Part shown: piece by piece, positions 1 through 8,930 of the stretch
How positions within the stretch are numbered: the stretch's first letter is position 1
Layout: every line of letters begins with the position of its first letter
Source: Coccinella septempunctata
Taxonomy: Eukaryota > Arthropoda > Insecta > Coleoptera > Coccinellidae
Assembly: GCF_907165205.1 (NCBI RefSeq)
Contig: NC_058196.1
Coordinates: 7,048,501 to 7,112,500, forward strand
Length of the DNA stretch: 64,000 nt
Direction: 5' to 3'
Translations under genes and position numbers: made by a program
The notes under the pieces: generated by a model
The model's input: the letters and a program-made list of their open reading frames with translations, nothing else
What the model was told of the DNA's origin: nothing
Databases searched by the model: none

Positions 1-41
1 GAAGTACTCATCTTCTAGATCGGTCCATTTCCATTTTGTTT

Positions 42-1121
42 TTAAGTTAAGAGGCTTATCAATTCGGCTAAATTAGGAGAAAATGAGCGGTCAAAATTTA
101 TAAGGCCCAAGAAAGCTTGGAGTTCCTTCTGATTCTTTGGAGTTTGATAGTCTACAATTGCCTGTGTTCGATTAGGATCTGGGTGATAACCCGTGGGATC
201 TAAAATATAACCCAAAAATGGCATATTCTCTCGGAAAAATGAACACTTTTTCAACTTTAAAGTAAACCCACATTCCTTCAACCGTGAAAAAACCGCGTCT
301 AAGTGACTGCAGTGTTGCTCAAAACTCTGTGAAGTTATAAGAAGATCGTCAACATATTCCCTAAGAAACTCGTGGAACTTATCACCAAATATGGATCTTA
401 AGCATCTCACGAAAACGCTAACACTTGTTGATAGGCCAAAAGGCAGAACACAAAAAAAGTAAGTTCTTCCATTGAATTTAAACCCGGTGAACTTTTGTGA
501 CTCCTCCGATAGTGGTATTTGCCAGTACGAATGAGTGAGGTCTAGAGATGACATAAATTTTACTCCAGACATAGAATGCATCAACTCTTTCACTGGGGTC
601 GGAGTCTCATATTCTTTTTCCATCACCTGATTGAGATGCCGTGCATCCAAACAAATACGCACACTATTATCACGTTTCAATGTCGTCATAATAGGCGAGA
701 CATAAGGAGTGGCCATTCTTTTAATTACACCCCAAGCTTCCATATTGTCAAGTTGCTTCTGCACCGCGTCTCTATGACCAATCGGAACAGGATATTGCTT
801 TAAGCAAAATTCTTTTGGATCGTTTAATTTGATATGGTGCTCGTACTTATCCGTCCGCCCCGGTATCTCAGAGAATATTTCTCTATGTTTTTTCAATAAT
901 TGGCAAAATTTTTGTTTCTGTTCGAAGTCAAGATCACACTTGTTTACGATGTTATTTATTTCCTCATCTGTTGCGAAAGTCTCTCCGATTATGTTAGGTT
1001 CTACATGCGCCACTCTCGCACCCTGTATACATTTTATTGATGGCGACTCATCTGAATTGATTTGATGCTCAAAATTCACTTCTTTTACCGATAGCCATTT
1101 ATCGCAATGAAAAAATATTAT
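42..1121 (-). pseudogene. reverse transcriptase region of element A
   Basis: An open frame of about 360 codons runs from just after the TAG at 1122-1124 to a stop at 42-44. It contains the Ty3/gypsy RT landmarks in order: SVRICLDARHLNQ, SLDLTHSYWQIPL, the VLPFGLSTS segment, the catalytic REYVDDLLI motif with both aspartates intact, and the FLGYILDPTG thumb region. In the cell this enzyme would copy element RNA into cDNA. The frame breaks near its end; from about base 45 to base 1 the coding sequence continues in another frame, where KWKWTDLEDEYF can be read, as expected for the RT/RNase H connection. The RT and upstream protease frames are the same and are separated only by one TAG. No ATG is needed if it is made as part of a polyprotein. 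Confidence 0.85.
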
Positions 1122-1585
1122 CTATCCTCGGGCTAAATCTATTTTTGCATTAATTAGTCGTAACAAATCCGAACCGATTATGATTGGGTAAACGAGATCA
1201 GGAATGAGTAAGTATTCGTGAAATAATTCAACATTATCAATAACAAAAGGAACTAGAGACTGCTGTGTAACTCGTCTCTGCTTGCTTTTAAAAGCACCAG
1301 TAACTTTCACTCCAGTACAATTGAAAAAAATATTTGATCATGAAAAGGTGTTAATTGTGACCATACATCTAGATTGAATGCGCAGACTCCGCTTCCAGTA
1401 TCAATTAGAGCCGGAAACTCGAAATTAAAAATCTTAATTAGTATAATAGGAGATCTAGTATTGACAGTTTTATGTTCGAACTCACAATCATCGGTTAATA
1501 GGTCCTCTCGTGGGTTGTTCTGGGAACCTATGGTCCTCTTGAGAACTGCCTCCACGTTAGGACCTAAACGCGAGGCAATTCCTCG
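1122..1585 (-). pseudogene. aspartic protease region of element A, frameshifted
   Basis: Retroviral-type aspartic protease split over two frames. The first part (stop at 1307-1309) carries the active-site motif FPALIDTGSG. The second part (about 1335 to 1122) has the family's carboxy-terminal signature YPIIIGSDLL. A frameshift between them lies about 1320-1340, near a run of T/A bases, and breaks the protein. The protease frame overlaps the end of gag and lies in the -1 frame relative to it, the usual gag-pro arrangement; I saw no canonical slippery heptamer. The second part ends at a single TAG (1122-1124), after which the same frame continues into RT. The protease would cut the Gag-Pol polyprotein inside the particle. 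Confidence 0.75.
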
Positions 1586-2396
1586 TTTTCCGAAGCCTGT
1601 GTTTCGTCCACAGCCTCAGTGGTCATGAATGAGATTCTCTTGTTTTTTGAATCATAGTTATCTCTGCGGAAAGCTACTCTATTATCCTTCTGAAGACTTT
1701 GAAAATGACCAGCATTAGAAACAAACGAACTCTTATTCGTATTCGAGATATGGTTCATATAATAATCCGCCTGTCTTAAACGTTCCATAGCTTCGGCCAA
1801 ACATTGTGCACCCATCAGAGTTGCTGAAATATTAGGCGGAAAGTGCCTTGCTATCGTTTTAATGAGCAGTGATTCACTATAAGGTGGGTTCAAATATCTA
1901 GCCATAGCTACATTTTTCATAAAGTAGTTCACTAATGAACTTTGACCTTCCCTATAACATCGCGACTGAAGGTCTATTTTTACTTGTACTTGTTTCGTTT
2001 CTGACCAAAACTGGTCCTTAAAAGCTACTTTGAAAGTCTCAAAATCCGCGAAAGTATGAAGAAAAGCTTGTGACCACAAAGATGCCGTACCCTTGAATTG
2101 ATTTCTGATGATAAATTTGAAAGTCTCAAACGGTATATTTTCTGATATCATTGCAAACTCTAAAACTTCAAGAAATTCCATAGGGTGGAGAGTCCCTGTG
2201 TCATCAAAAACTGGCAGTTTTTTGCTTGCCTCAAAATTGTTCACATTATTACGTGGAATATTATAAACGTCTTGTTGATTATCTCTATTGACATTTAAAT
2301 TAATTTGATTCATTGTCGATATGACCTGCTTTAATAAATGTTCTAAATTGTCTCCTTGTTTTACTATATTTTGTACATTATTTTTATATTGATCTT
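1564..2396 (-). pseudogene. gag of element A, carboxy-terminal part
   Basis: Open frame on the minus strand from the insertion point at 2396 to a stop at 1564-1566. It has a capsid-like, helix-rich region with LPVFDDTGTLHPMEFLEVLE and repeated aromatic and basic residues, typical of LTR-element Gag. No CCHC zinc knuckle is present before the stop, so this Gag apparently lacks one. It is the continuation of the frame at 6589-7262: the reading frame and the 5-bp duplication at the junctions match exactly, so gag was open when B inserted. The interruption by 4.2 kb of B makes it non-functional. Identification rests on position and general character rather than on a strong motif. Confidence 0.7.
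2392..2396. repeat. 5-bp target-site duplication of element B, left copy
   Basis: ATCTT lies directly before the TGT of the left LTR of B. The same five bases follow the ACA of its right LTR at 6584-6588. A 5-bp duplication is usual for Ty3/gypsy integrases. Confidence 0.9.
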
Positions 2397-2593
2397 TGTA
2401 AAGTATAAATGTGAACGTGCACTGTTGAACAGAAGAATACTAGATATGATTCTATGATTGTTGATAAGGACATTGTGACAATGACAGTTATGCTGTACTC
2501 GAGTCAGTCAATAAAAATTGCATTTACCGCTCACTTATTTTCTACGCTAGTTTTATTATAATCAATATATATAATTACGAACCCAACATTACA
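2397..2593 (+). repeat. left LTR of element B
   Basis: 197 bp beginning TGTAAAGTATAAATG and ending CCAACATTACA. An AATAAA poly(A) signal lies at 2510-2515. It matches 6387-6583 except for about three substitutions: two adjacent bases near LTR position 25 and one near position 129. Confidence 0.95.
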
Positions 2594-2612
2594 TGTTGTC
2601 AGAAGTGGGATT
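2594..2612 (+). promoter_or_regulatory. primer-binding site of element B, tRNA-Leu type
   Basis: The bases immediately after the left LTR, TGTTGTCAGAAGTGGGATT, are complementary to the 3' end of an animal leucine tRNA (CAG-type, ending CCCACTTCTGACACCA) with one mismatch at the third position. Minus-strand cDNA synthesis would begin here. Confidence 0.8.
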
Positions 2613-2618
2613 AAGTGA

Positions 2619-3497
2619 GAAACTTGTAAAATAGCCACAAACGACGCAGTATCCGGTATAAAGCCGCCATCCAACCTACAAATCGATTCGGACAAACCAA
2701 CGTGCTGGAAAAAATGGTTGCAACAATTTGAATGGTATGCAACTGCGATTCAATTGAACACAAAACCAGCCATTGTCCGAGCAGCAACATTCATGGCTGT
2801 GATAGGCCCAGACGCCATCGAAATCTATAATAGTTTCAACTTGAATGATGCAGAAAAAAATAATCTACAAATAATTAAAGATAGGTTCAAAGATTACTTT
2901 GCTCCAAAAACAAACATATCGTTTGAAAGATACATATTTTTCAAGATAGAACAAAACGAAGACGAGCAATTCAACGAGTTCCTGACAAGGATCAAAACAC
3001 AAGCAAGTAAATGTGAATTTGACAATTTACAGGATGAAATGCTAAAAGATAAAATTGTATTCGGAATCAGATCTAATCAAGTTAGAGAGACACTATTAAC
3101 AGAAGATAAATTAGATCTGAATAAAGCAATATCGATCTGTAAAACAAGCGAACAAGCTTCAAAACAACTAGACGAGTTTGAAGGTAAAAGCAAAACAGAT
3201 AAAGTACTTGTTGTGAAAAATTCAAAAGTCAAGAAGGAACAAAACAAAAAATTTGACTGTACAAGATGTGGTACGAATCATAAACGCAGAGAATGCCCAG
3301 CTTTCAACAAACCATGCACAAAGTGCAATAAAAATGGACATTTCGCTAAAATGTGCAGAACGAACAAGAAAAATGAAGCCAAAGAGAAAGATAGAGTGAA
3401 TATATTGGAAGAAAGCTCAAATTCTGAAGAGGAAGTATATTTCTGCAATAAGTGTTGGAGAAAAAAAGAACTGGACCGAAAATATACAAGTGGGTAA
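2619..3497 (+). pseudogene. gag of element B
   Basis: The frame is open from the codon after a TGA (2616-2618) to a TAA at 3495-3497. It encodes a capsid-like region (WKKWLQQFEWYATAI near the start) followed by two zinc knuckles. The first is a CX2CX3HX4C variant (CTRCGTNHKRREC); the second is a canonical CX2CX4HX4C (CTKCNKNGHFAKMC). The Gag would package element RNA. There is no ATG before 2793, inside the capsid region. The codon at 2631-2633 is ATA in a context (AAA-ATA-GCC) where a start would be expected, so the start codon may have mutated; this is inference. The frame ends in an acidic then basic stretch and overlaps pol by a few codons. Confidence 0.85.
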
Positions 3498-5700
3498 AGT
3501 GAAGTTCACAGTTAAATTAGATACGGGAGCAGAATGCAATGTGTTACCAAGGCACTTGTTAAACAAAACAAAGGCAAATCTGAAATCAAGTCGTACAAGG
3601 AATTTAATAAGTTACACAAATGACAAAATGGCAGTTCTTGGAGAAGCTGAGTTACCATGTCAACTGAAAAATGAAAAAACCAACATCGTATTCAAAGTAG
3701 TTCAAGAAAATGTTACACCGATCTTAGGACTTGATACCTGTGAGAAATTAGGACTTATCGCCAAAGTCAAGACTGTGAAAGAAAATTGTGGAGAAGATAT
3801 ATTTGAGGGATTAGGCTGTTATAAAAACTATGAATATGATATCGACCTGATCGACAACCCAAAACTGGAGATCAAACCGTCAAGAAAAATTCCACATGCT
3901 ATAAGAGACGAAGTGAAGCAAGAACTCGACAGAATGGTTAAGTTAGATGTCATAAAACCTGAAACAGAGCCTACTCCAGCTGTCAGCCCAATGGTAATCG
4001 TCAGACAAAAAGGTAAGATAAGAATTTGCATTGACCCATCAGATGTGAATAGAAACATATTAAGACGACATTTTCCACTCACTACCATAGAAGAGATCTC
4101 AGCTGATATCAAAAAGTCTAAATTCTTTGCATTGTTAGATTGCACGGAAGGATTCTGGCAAGTTAAACTGTCAGAAAGAACACAAAAGATATTAACATTT
4201 GCTACCCCATGGGGAAGATATTCTTTCAAAAGACTTCCTTCTGGAGTATCATCAGCTCCAGAAATATTCCAAGAGATTCTGACAAACCTCCTCAAAAATT
4301 TCAGAAACGTAAGAGTATCAATAGACGACATTTTTATACATGCAGAGACTGTAGAAGAACTCCGCAAAACTGTTGGTGAAGTCATTGAATTACTAAAAAA
4401 ATCAGGCTTCAAACTTAATAAAGATAAATGCATTCTAGAAGCTAAAAGAATTAAATTTTTAGGACACATTATTTCAGCTTACGGATTAGAAGCAGATCCC
4501 GACAAAGTGGAGGCAATTCAAGCCATGAAAACGCCAACAAATAAAACAGAACTACAGAGACTGCTAGGTATGATCACCTATCTGAATAAATTCATTCCAA
4601 ACATGTCGGACCTAACCAATCCTCTAAGAGATTTGTTACATAAAAATGCAAGCTTCACATGGGAAAGTTATCACGAGGAAGCACTCGACAAAATAAAACA
4701 AATACTTCAGAGTCCACCAGTGTTGAGACTATATGATGTGAACAAACCTGTAACCCTATCTGTAGATGCAAGCTCAAAAAATTTGGGAGCAGCAATTTTC
4801 AAGAAAAACATACAATCTGCCCCAGCCAGGTTGCAACGCATTATGTTCAACCTTGCACCATACGCACCAAAAGTCATATTCAAAAAAGGTACTGAAATAC
4901 CTTTAGCAGACTTTCTTAGTCGAGATTGTGATGCGTCCAATTTGAAATATGAACCAGAAGAAAACCTTAAAGTTGCAGTCATACTACCCATGTCATTAGA
5001 TGCCAAAGAAGAACTAATCAATGCTACAAAGGAAGATCCACATCTACAGCTACTCCTTAGAACAATAATGCAAGGATTTCCAGAAGACATGAAACAACTG
5101 CCAAAAGAGACACAACATTATTTTAATTTCAAAGAAGAGTTAAGCTATTTCAGAGGACTTATTTTCAAAGCTGACAAAATTGTAGTGCCAAAATCACAGA
5201 TCCCTAAAATATTGAAAAACATTCATCTAGGACATCTAGGGATACAAAGCTGCCTGAAAAGAGCCAGACAGTTACTATACTGGAAAGGCCAATACGACGA
5301 TATTGTTAATCTAGTTAAAGGATGCTCTGTCTATGAACAAACGCAACGAGACAATATCAAAGATACAGTACTAGTCAACAAAATTCCTACACTTCCAGTT
5401 GCTTCAGATTTATTTGAGTTGAAAGGAAAAACCTACCTAGTAATCTGTGACAGTTACTCTGGATATATAGATTTCCAACAACTAAAAGGCCAGTCATCAT
5501 ATAAAGTGATCGAACAACTCAAAAAATGGTTTTCCATACATGGGGTACCAGAAGAGTTTCAAACTGACAATGGAACACAATATATGTCAAGAGAATTCAA
5601 GATCTTTCAAACAGAGTGGGGATTCAATCACGTCACATCCAGTCCACATCACCATCAAGGAAATGGACTGAAAAAGCAGTTCAGACAGCCAAAAACATAA
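3490..5700 (+). pseudogene. pol of element B: protease, RT, damaged RNase H, integrase part
   Basis: Open frame of 736 codons beginning near a GTG; it is open further upstream and probably entered from gag. Domains in order: aspartic protease (VKLDTGAECNVLP); reverse transcriptase (RICIDPSDVN, LLDCTEGFWQVKL, then VSIDDIFI where the family has a YxDD or FxDD box); an RNase H remnant (LSVDASSKNLGAAIF) joined directly to its distal end (APARLQRIMFNL), so the middle of the domain is deleted near 4810; integrase zinc region with H-x2-H but CSVY in place of the usual C-x2-C; and the integrase core up to the second catalytic aspartate (QTDNGTQY). A frameshift near 5665 then leads to a stop at 5698-5700. 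The gag-to-pol change is to the +1 (or -2) frame near a run of seven A at 3461-3467; whether programmed or a lesion is not clear. Confidence 0.9.
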
Positions 5701-6320
5701 TAAGAAAATGCAACATGGACAAATCAGATTTTCAACTCGCTTTGTTAAATTGGAGGAATACACCTCGAAATGATCAACTAGGCTCACCTAGCCAACGTCT
5801 TTTCAGCAGAATTACCAGATCTCCCATACCTACAAGCAACAAACATTTAACACCAAAAGTAATCAAAGGAGTTCCAGCTGAACTACGACGATTAAGAGAG
5901 AAACAAGCTAACTACAGTAATAAACACACCACAAGACCAGTTGATTATAACATTAATGACAAAATAAGACATAAGGTAGCTCATCGACATTGGGAAGGAG
6001 CAAGAGTAGTAGAAAAACCTGAAGGTCTACCAAGATCTGTAATCATCCAAACAGATCAGGGCCAAATCTTTCGAAGAAACTTCAGTCATCTGCACAAGAC
6101 ACAAGCAGACATAACCAGCAACAGAGTTGCGGTACCTGAAACTAAATTCATGGATGAACCTGCAGCACAACCTCAATCACCAGCTGTTCCGAAGTCGACT
6201 ACAAGAGATTCACCAACACACATTTCTAACAGTGTGCCAAAGTCCAACCCAGACCAGCCAGTGACACGAACATCAAGGTTCGGTAGAACCATAAAGCCAG
6301 TAGAAAAACTTGATCTTTAA
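5661..6320 (+). pseudogene. integrase carboxy-terminal part of element B, out of frame with pol
   Basis: The integrase continues here in a different frame after the break near 5665. TEKAVQTAKNIIRK holds the glutamate of the DDE triad, and LNWRNTPRNDQLGSPSQRLF is the typical post-core helix region. RHWEGARVVEKPEGLPRSVI and IFRRNFSHLHK resemble the carboxy-terminal DNA-binding fold of gypsy integrases. A proline/serine-rich tail follows, ending at a stop at 6318-6320, 66 bp before the right LTR. The frame is open from 5616, but bases before about 5661 are read in the pol frame. Without the upstream domains this segment cannot act alone. Confidence 0.85.
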
Positions 6321-6373
6321 ATTTACATACTATCAGATAAACTACACCTAAGTCTATCATCTCAGTTATTTAC

Positions 6374-6386
6374 AAAGAAGAGGAGA
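6374..6386 (+). promoter_or_regulatory. polypurine tract of element B
   Basis: AAAGAAGAGGAGA, all purine, ends directly before the TGT of the right LTR. This is the expected plus-strand primer. Confidence 0.85.
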
Positions 6387-6583
6387 TGTAAAGTATAAAT
6401 GTGAACGTGCCTTGTTGAACAGAAGAATACTAGATATGATTCTATGATTGTTGATAAGGACATTGTGACAATGACAGTTATGCTGTACTCGAGTCAGTCA
6501 ATAAAAATTGCATTCACCGCTCACTTATTTTCTACGCTAGTTTTATTATAATCAATATATATAATTACGAACCCAACATTACA
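6387..6583 (+). repeat. right LTR of element B
   Basis: 197 bp, TGT to ACA, near-identical to 2397-2593. It is followed at 6584-6588 by the ATCTT target duplication. Confidence 0.95.
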
Positions 6584-6588
6584 ATCTT

Positions 6589-7262
6589 TTCCATTTGGTG
6601 ACTGGCTATAAGGATCTTTCATCATTCGATTGTGATTTCTTTTACTATCATTGACTAAATTATTAAATGATTGACCCTGTGAAGAAACCTTAGGTACATT
6701 ATAAAGTGTGTAATTGAATATTTCATCCATATCCATAACTGTTCTCTCATTCAAATTCGAATTGTTCATTTCATTATGTCTTATTTTACTATCCTGAATA
6801 AACAATTCATTATTTACTGACTTATCTCGCGCATTATATGTGGCCAATCTCTTCTGAAAATTACAATCTTCCGCAATACCCATCGGTTGCGATATTTGTT
6901 TATATTGGTTTTTATCAGCATCACACACATATGCGAGAGATAAATCCGCATCATAATTTTGTCTTGGAATCTTATCGTCTAATTTATCAACTTCGTCACC
7001 CACTGTGTGAGTCTCAGACAAAAATGGCATGTTCCTTCTTTGTCTTGCATATGGAGAAGAATTACCTCTCTCTCGCTCCAATGTGTTCTCTGGACTTACG
7101 TCGCTCCTCGATGATACTACCCTTGTTTTCTTCACAGCCCCTGTCCGATTTTCCTCCAAAATATTGTTGAAACTTTTAGAACGATTTCTCAAATTATATC
7201 CGCCTTTCTGATCTTCTTTTTGTTGCGGTGAATGTTGCAGTGGAATTTTGTGAAGAAGCCTA
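6589..7262 (-). pseudogene. gag of element A, amino-terminal part
   Basis: Minus-strand frame open from the primer site through to the right junction of element B. The first in-frame ATG is at 7030 (MPFLSETHTVG), but the frame is open and looks coding upstream (YNLRNRSKSFNNILEE), so the true start is uncertain. The product is hydrophilic, rich in Asn, Ser, Arg and Asp, with no recognisable motif; it is called Gag because it lies between the primer site and the capsid-like part. At 6584-6588 the frame enters B; the frame continues exactly at 2396. Reading into the LTR of B gives an artificial tail of about 22 codons. Confidence 0.65.
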
Positions 7263-7280
7263 GCCCCGAGTTGGGCGCCA
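7263..7280 (-). promoter_or_regulatory. primer-binding site of element A, tRNA-Lys type
   Basis: On the minus strand this reads TGGCGCCCAACTCGGGGC, which fits the 3' end of insect or vertebrate tRNA-Lys(CUU) (ending GTTGGGCGCCA) with two internal mismatches. It starts three bases after the LTR end at 7284. Confidence 0.8.
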
Positions 7281-7283
7281 AGT

Positions 7284-7587
7284 TGTAAAGGGTTGATGGG
7301 GATGAAAGAAAATCCTATTCCTCCCTTACTAGGCTTTATTCTTTTACAATATAAATGCCACTTGTGGTTGTTCTAGAGCTGAATGCAACAAACTAAACAC
7401 AAGAAATGGGTACAATTAGAATTTATATGAAAAGAAAATAAATACAATTTCTCTTACCTACACCTAGAACAACAAATTATCTCGGTAACGAAAAATTTGC
7501 ACACTCTAAAATGGCTGTAGTGAGTTACCTCCAGCGCCAGTCAATCGAAAACTCAGAATGCGCGAATTCTTCGTCGCCTCCGTGACA
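7284..7587 (-). repeat. 5' LTR of element A (boundaries approximate at the upstream end)
   Basis: On the minus strand the proposed LTR begins TGTCACGGAGG at 7587 and ends CCCTTTACA at 7284, just upstream of the primer site. It contains a TATA-like CATATAAATT (about 7420-7430) and an AATAAA signal at 7335-7340. The inner end is well supported by the primer site. The outer end was chosen because TGTCACGG is a common gypsy LTR start; the partner LTR that would prove it is off the window. Confidence 0.6.
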
Positions 7588-8745
7588 CAATCCCGAAACA
7601 AGCTAAACTGCTCAACAAAATCATTTATTCTATACGTTCTGCTTCACAGTAACGTTCCGAAAAAATTAAGTAATTCTCTATTGAAAATTATGAAAATCCT
7701 GAAATTCAGAGAAATCACTGCCTATTATAAAACAGAGCTTTATATTATTTGTATTATTATTAACATTTTTTATATTGATTTTAATTCAGAAGAGCAAACA
7801 GAAAGAATGAAACGATCATTCAAATATTGAAAGAGTTGAAAATATTGAAACAGGACTATAAAACCATACGATAAGTTTTGAAATGTTCTCAATTGAAAAC
7901 AGAATCGATAATGCAGATTCAGTTCAGATAGACGATATGAGAGATAAAGAAAAATTTTCAACTCCTCTTTTGTAGAGCTCAGAAAGTTCTATAAAAAATC
8001 AATGATTGTATATATGTAACTCTCGTGAATAACCCAATTAATCCGTTTCAACGTTATATATTTGATTCGAGAATATTCTCCATTTAAAGAGGTGTTTTGA
8101 GCAACCTCAAATAAAGCAATACACAAGTTATTATGTCTTTCCTCTCCGGCATTTATTCCTGATAAATAATGCTTTCCGTAGCCTCCTTTCAACGAATAGT
8201 TAGAGAGATATTGCACTTTGAAAAGTTGCAAATTATTTTGAGAAACTGAAATTATGTTAACTATTCAAAGACCAAAGGAATGAATAGCAAAAAAATAATT
8301 TCATGTTTAGAGGAGCAAACAGAAAGAAGATAGTTATAGTTGAAATACTGAAAGAGTTGAAAATATTATATCACAATTTTGAAACCATACGATGAGTGGA
8401 GAAATGGTTTCAATAAAAGAAATTATTCCTGCGAATGTATTGAAAGAGAAAGAGGTAAGAGAAAGGTTCCGAAAAAATTCAAGAATACTGCAAATAATTC
8501 TTCGGTACGCTCCTCTATAGAAAATGAACTTACAGGAAGTGTTGATCTCGAGGAAGTGAACAAGTTGGTTGAATACAAAACAGGAGAATTATCTTACTGA
8601 GCGGGTACCTATTTTTCAAAAACAAAAATTTTCAGTTATTTTCTGTTGTGAACATACTTCATAAAAATATTTGTTATGAAATTAACATAATCGTTATTTT
8701 ATTTTTTTGAAAATTTGAATTGTTAGATGGTTTCAAGAATGAAAA
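7588..8745. repeat. AT-rich region with diverged copies of the composite repeat
   Basis: The stretches at 7806-7960 and 8236-8440 carry the landmarks of the repeat block at 12600-16235 (GAAAGAGTTGAAAATATTGAA, AAACCATACGAT, TTCTCAATTGAAAA). Between them (7960-8236) I see nothing. At 8379-8600 a 73-codon plus-strand frame extends past the repeat; its downstream part (VPKKFKNTANNSS to GELSY) looks mildly coding-like, but no splice context or family supports a gene. Confidence 0.5.
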
Positions 8746-8763
8746 AATATAATTTTTGGCTTA

Positions 8764-8773
8764 TTTATTTATT
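8764..8773 (-). terminator. poly(A) signals of the AFF-like gene
   Basis: On the minus strand two overlapping AATAAA hexamers (8773-8768 and 8769-8764) lie about 160 bases past the TAA at 8931-8933. They fit the 3' end of the gene above. Confidence 0.65.
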
Positions 8774-8930
8774 CGAATAATTACAACAGAGTATGGGCAC
8801 TGAAAAATCTGCTGCTTTGGGCGCTGACTCTCTCAAGATAGTCCTTCAGGATTTGCGGGATGACGTCCATGTGATTGGCGGCTGGTATCGCCGTTATGTT
8901 AGACAGCGTTCTTTTCACTACAGAATGGTC

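Larger units (their letters stand above)
2397..6583 (+). mobile_element. Ty3/gypsy LTR retrotransposon B, complete structure, defective coding
   Basis: A 4187-bp element with two 197-bp LTRs that start TGT and end ACA, a primer site directly after the left LTR, gag, pol, a polypurine tract directly before the right LTR, and a perfect ATCTT target duplication. The LTRs differ at about three positions by eye, so the insertion is fairly young. It lies in the opposite orientation inside the gag of element A. Defects include no ATG at the expected gag start, a deletion in RNase H, loss of a zinc-binding cysteine in integrase and a frameshift at the integrase catalytic region. It could only move with proteins from another copy. 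Confidence 0.95.
1..7587 (-). mobile_element. Ty3/gypsy-type LTR retrotransposon A, interrupted and truncated by window edge
   Basis: On the minus strand the order is LTR (7284-7587), a tRNA-Lys-type primer site (7263-7280), gag (7262 down to 6589, then 2396 down to 1564), protease (about 1555-1122) and reverse transcriptase (1121 down to the left edge). Element B (2397-6583) is inserted in gag and splits it. The 3' part of pol and the second LTR lie outside the window, so the target duplication cannot be seen. The protein order and the YVDD-type reverse transcriptase place it in the Ty3/gypsy group; the exact lineage is not assigned. It carries a protease frameshift, an in-frame TAG before RT and a frameshift near base 45, so it is probably inactive. 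Confidence 0.85.

Noticed and set aside
3828..4469. 213-codon minus-strand frame
   Set aside because: Antisense shadow of the RT region of element B.
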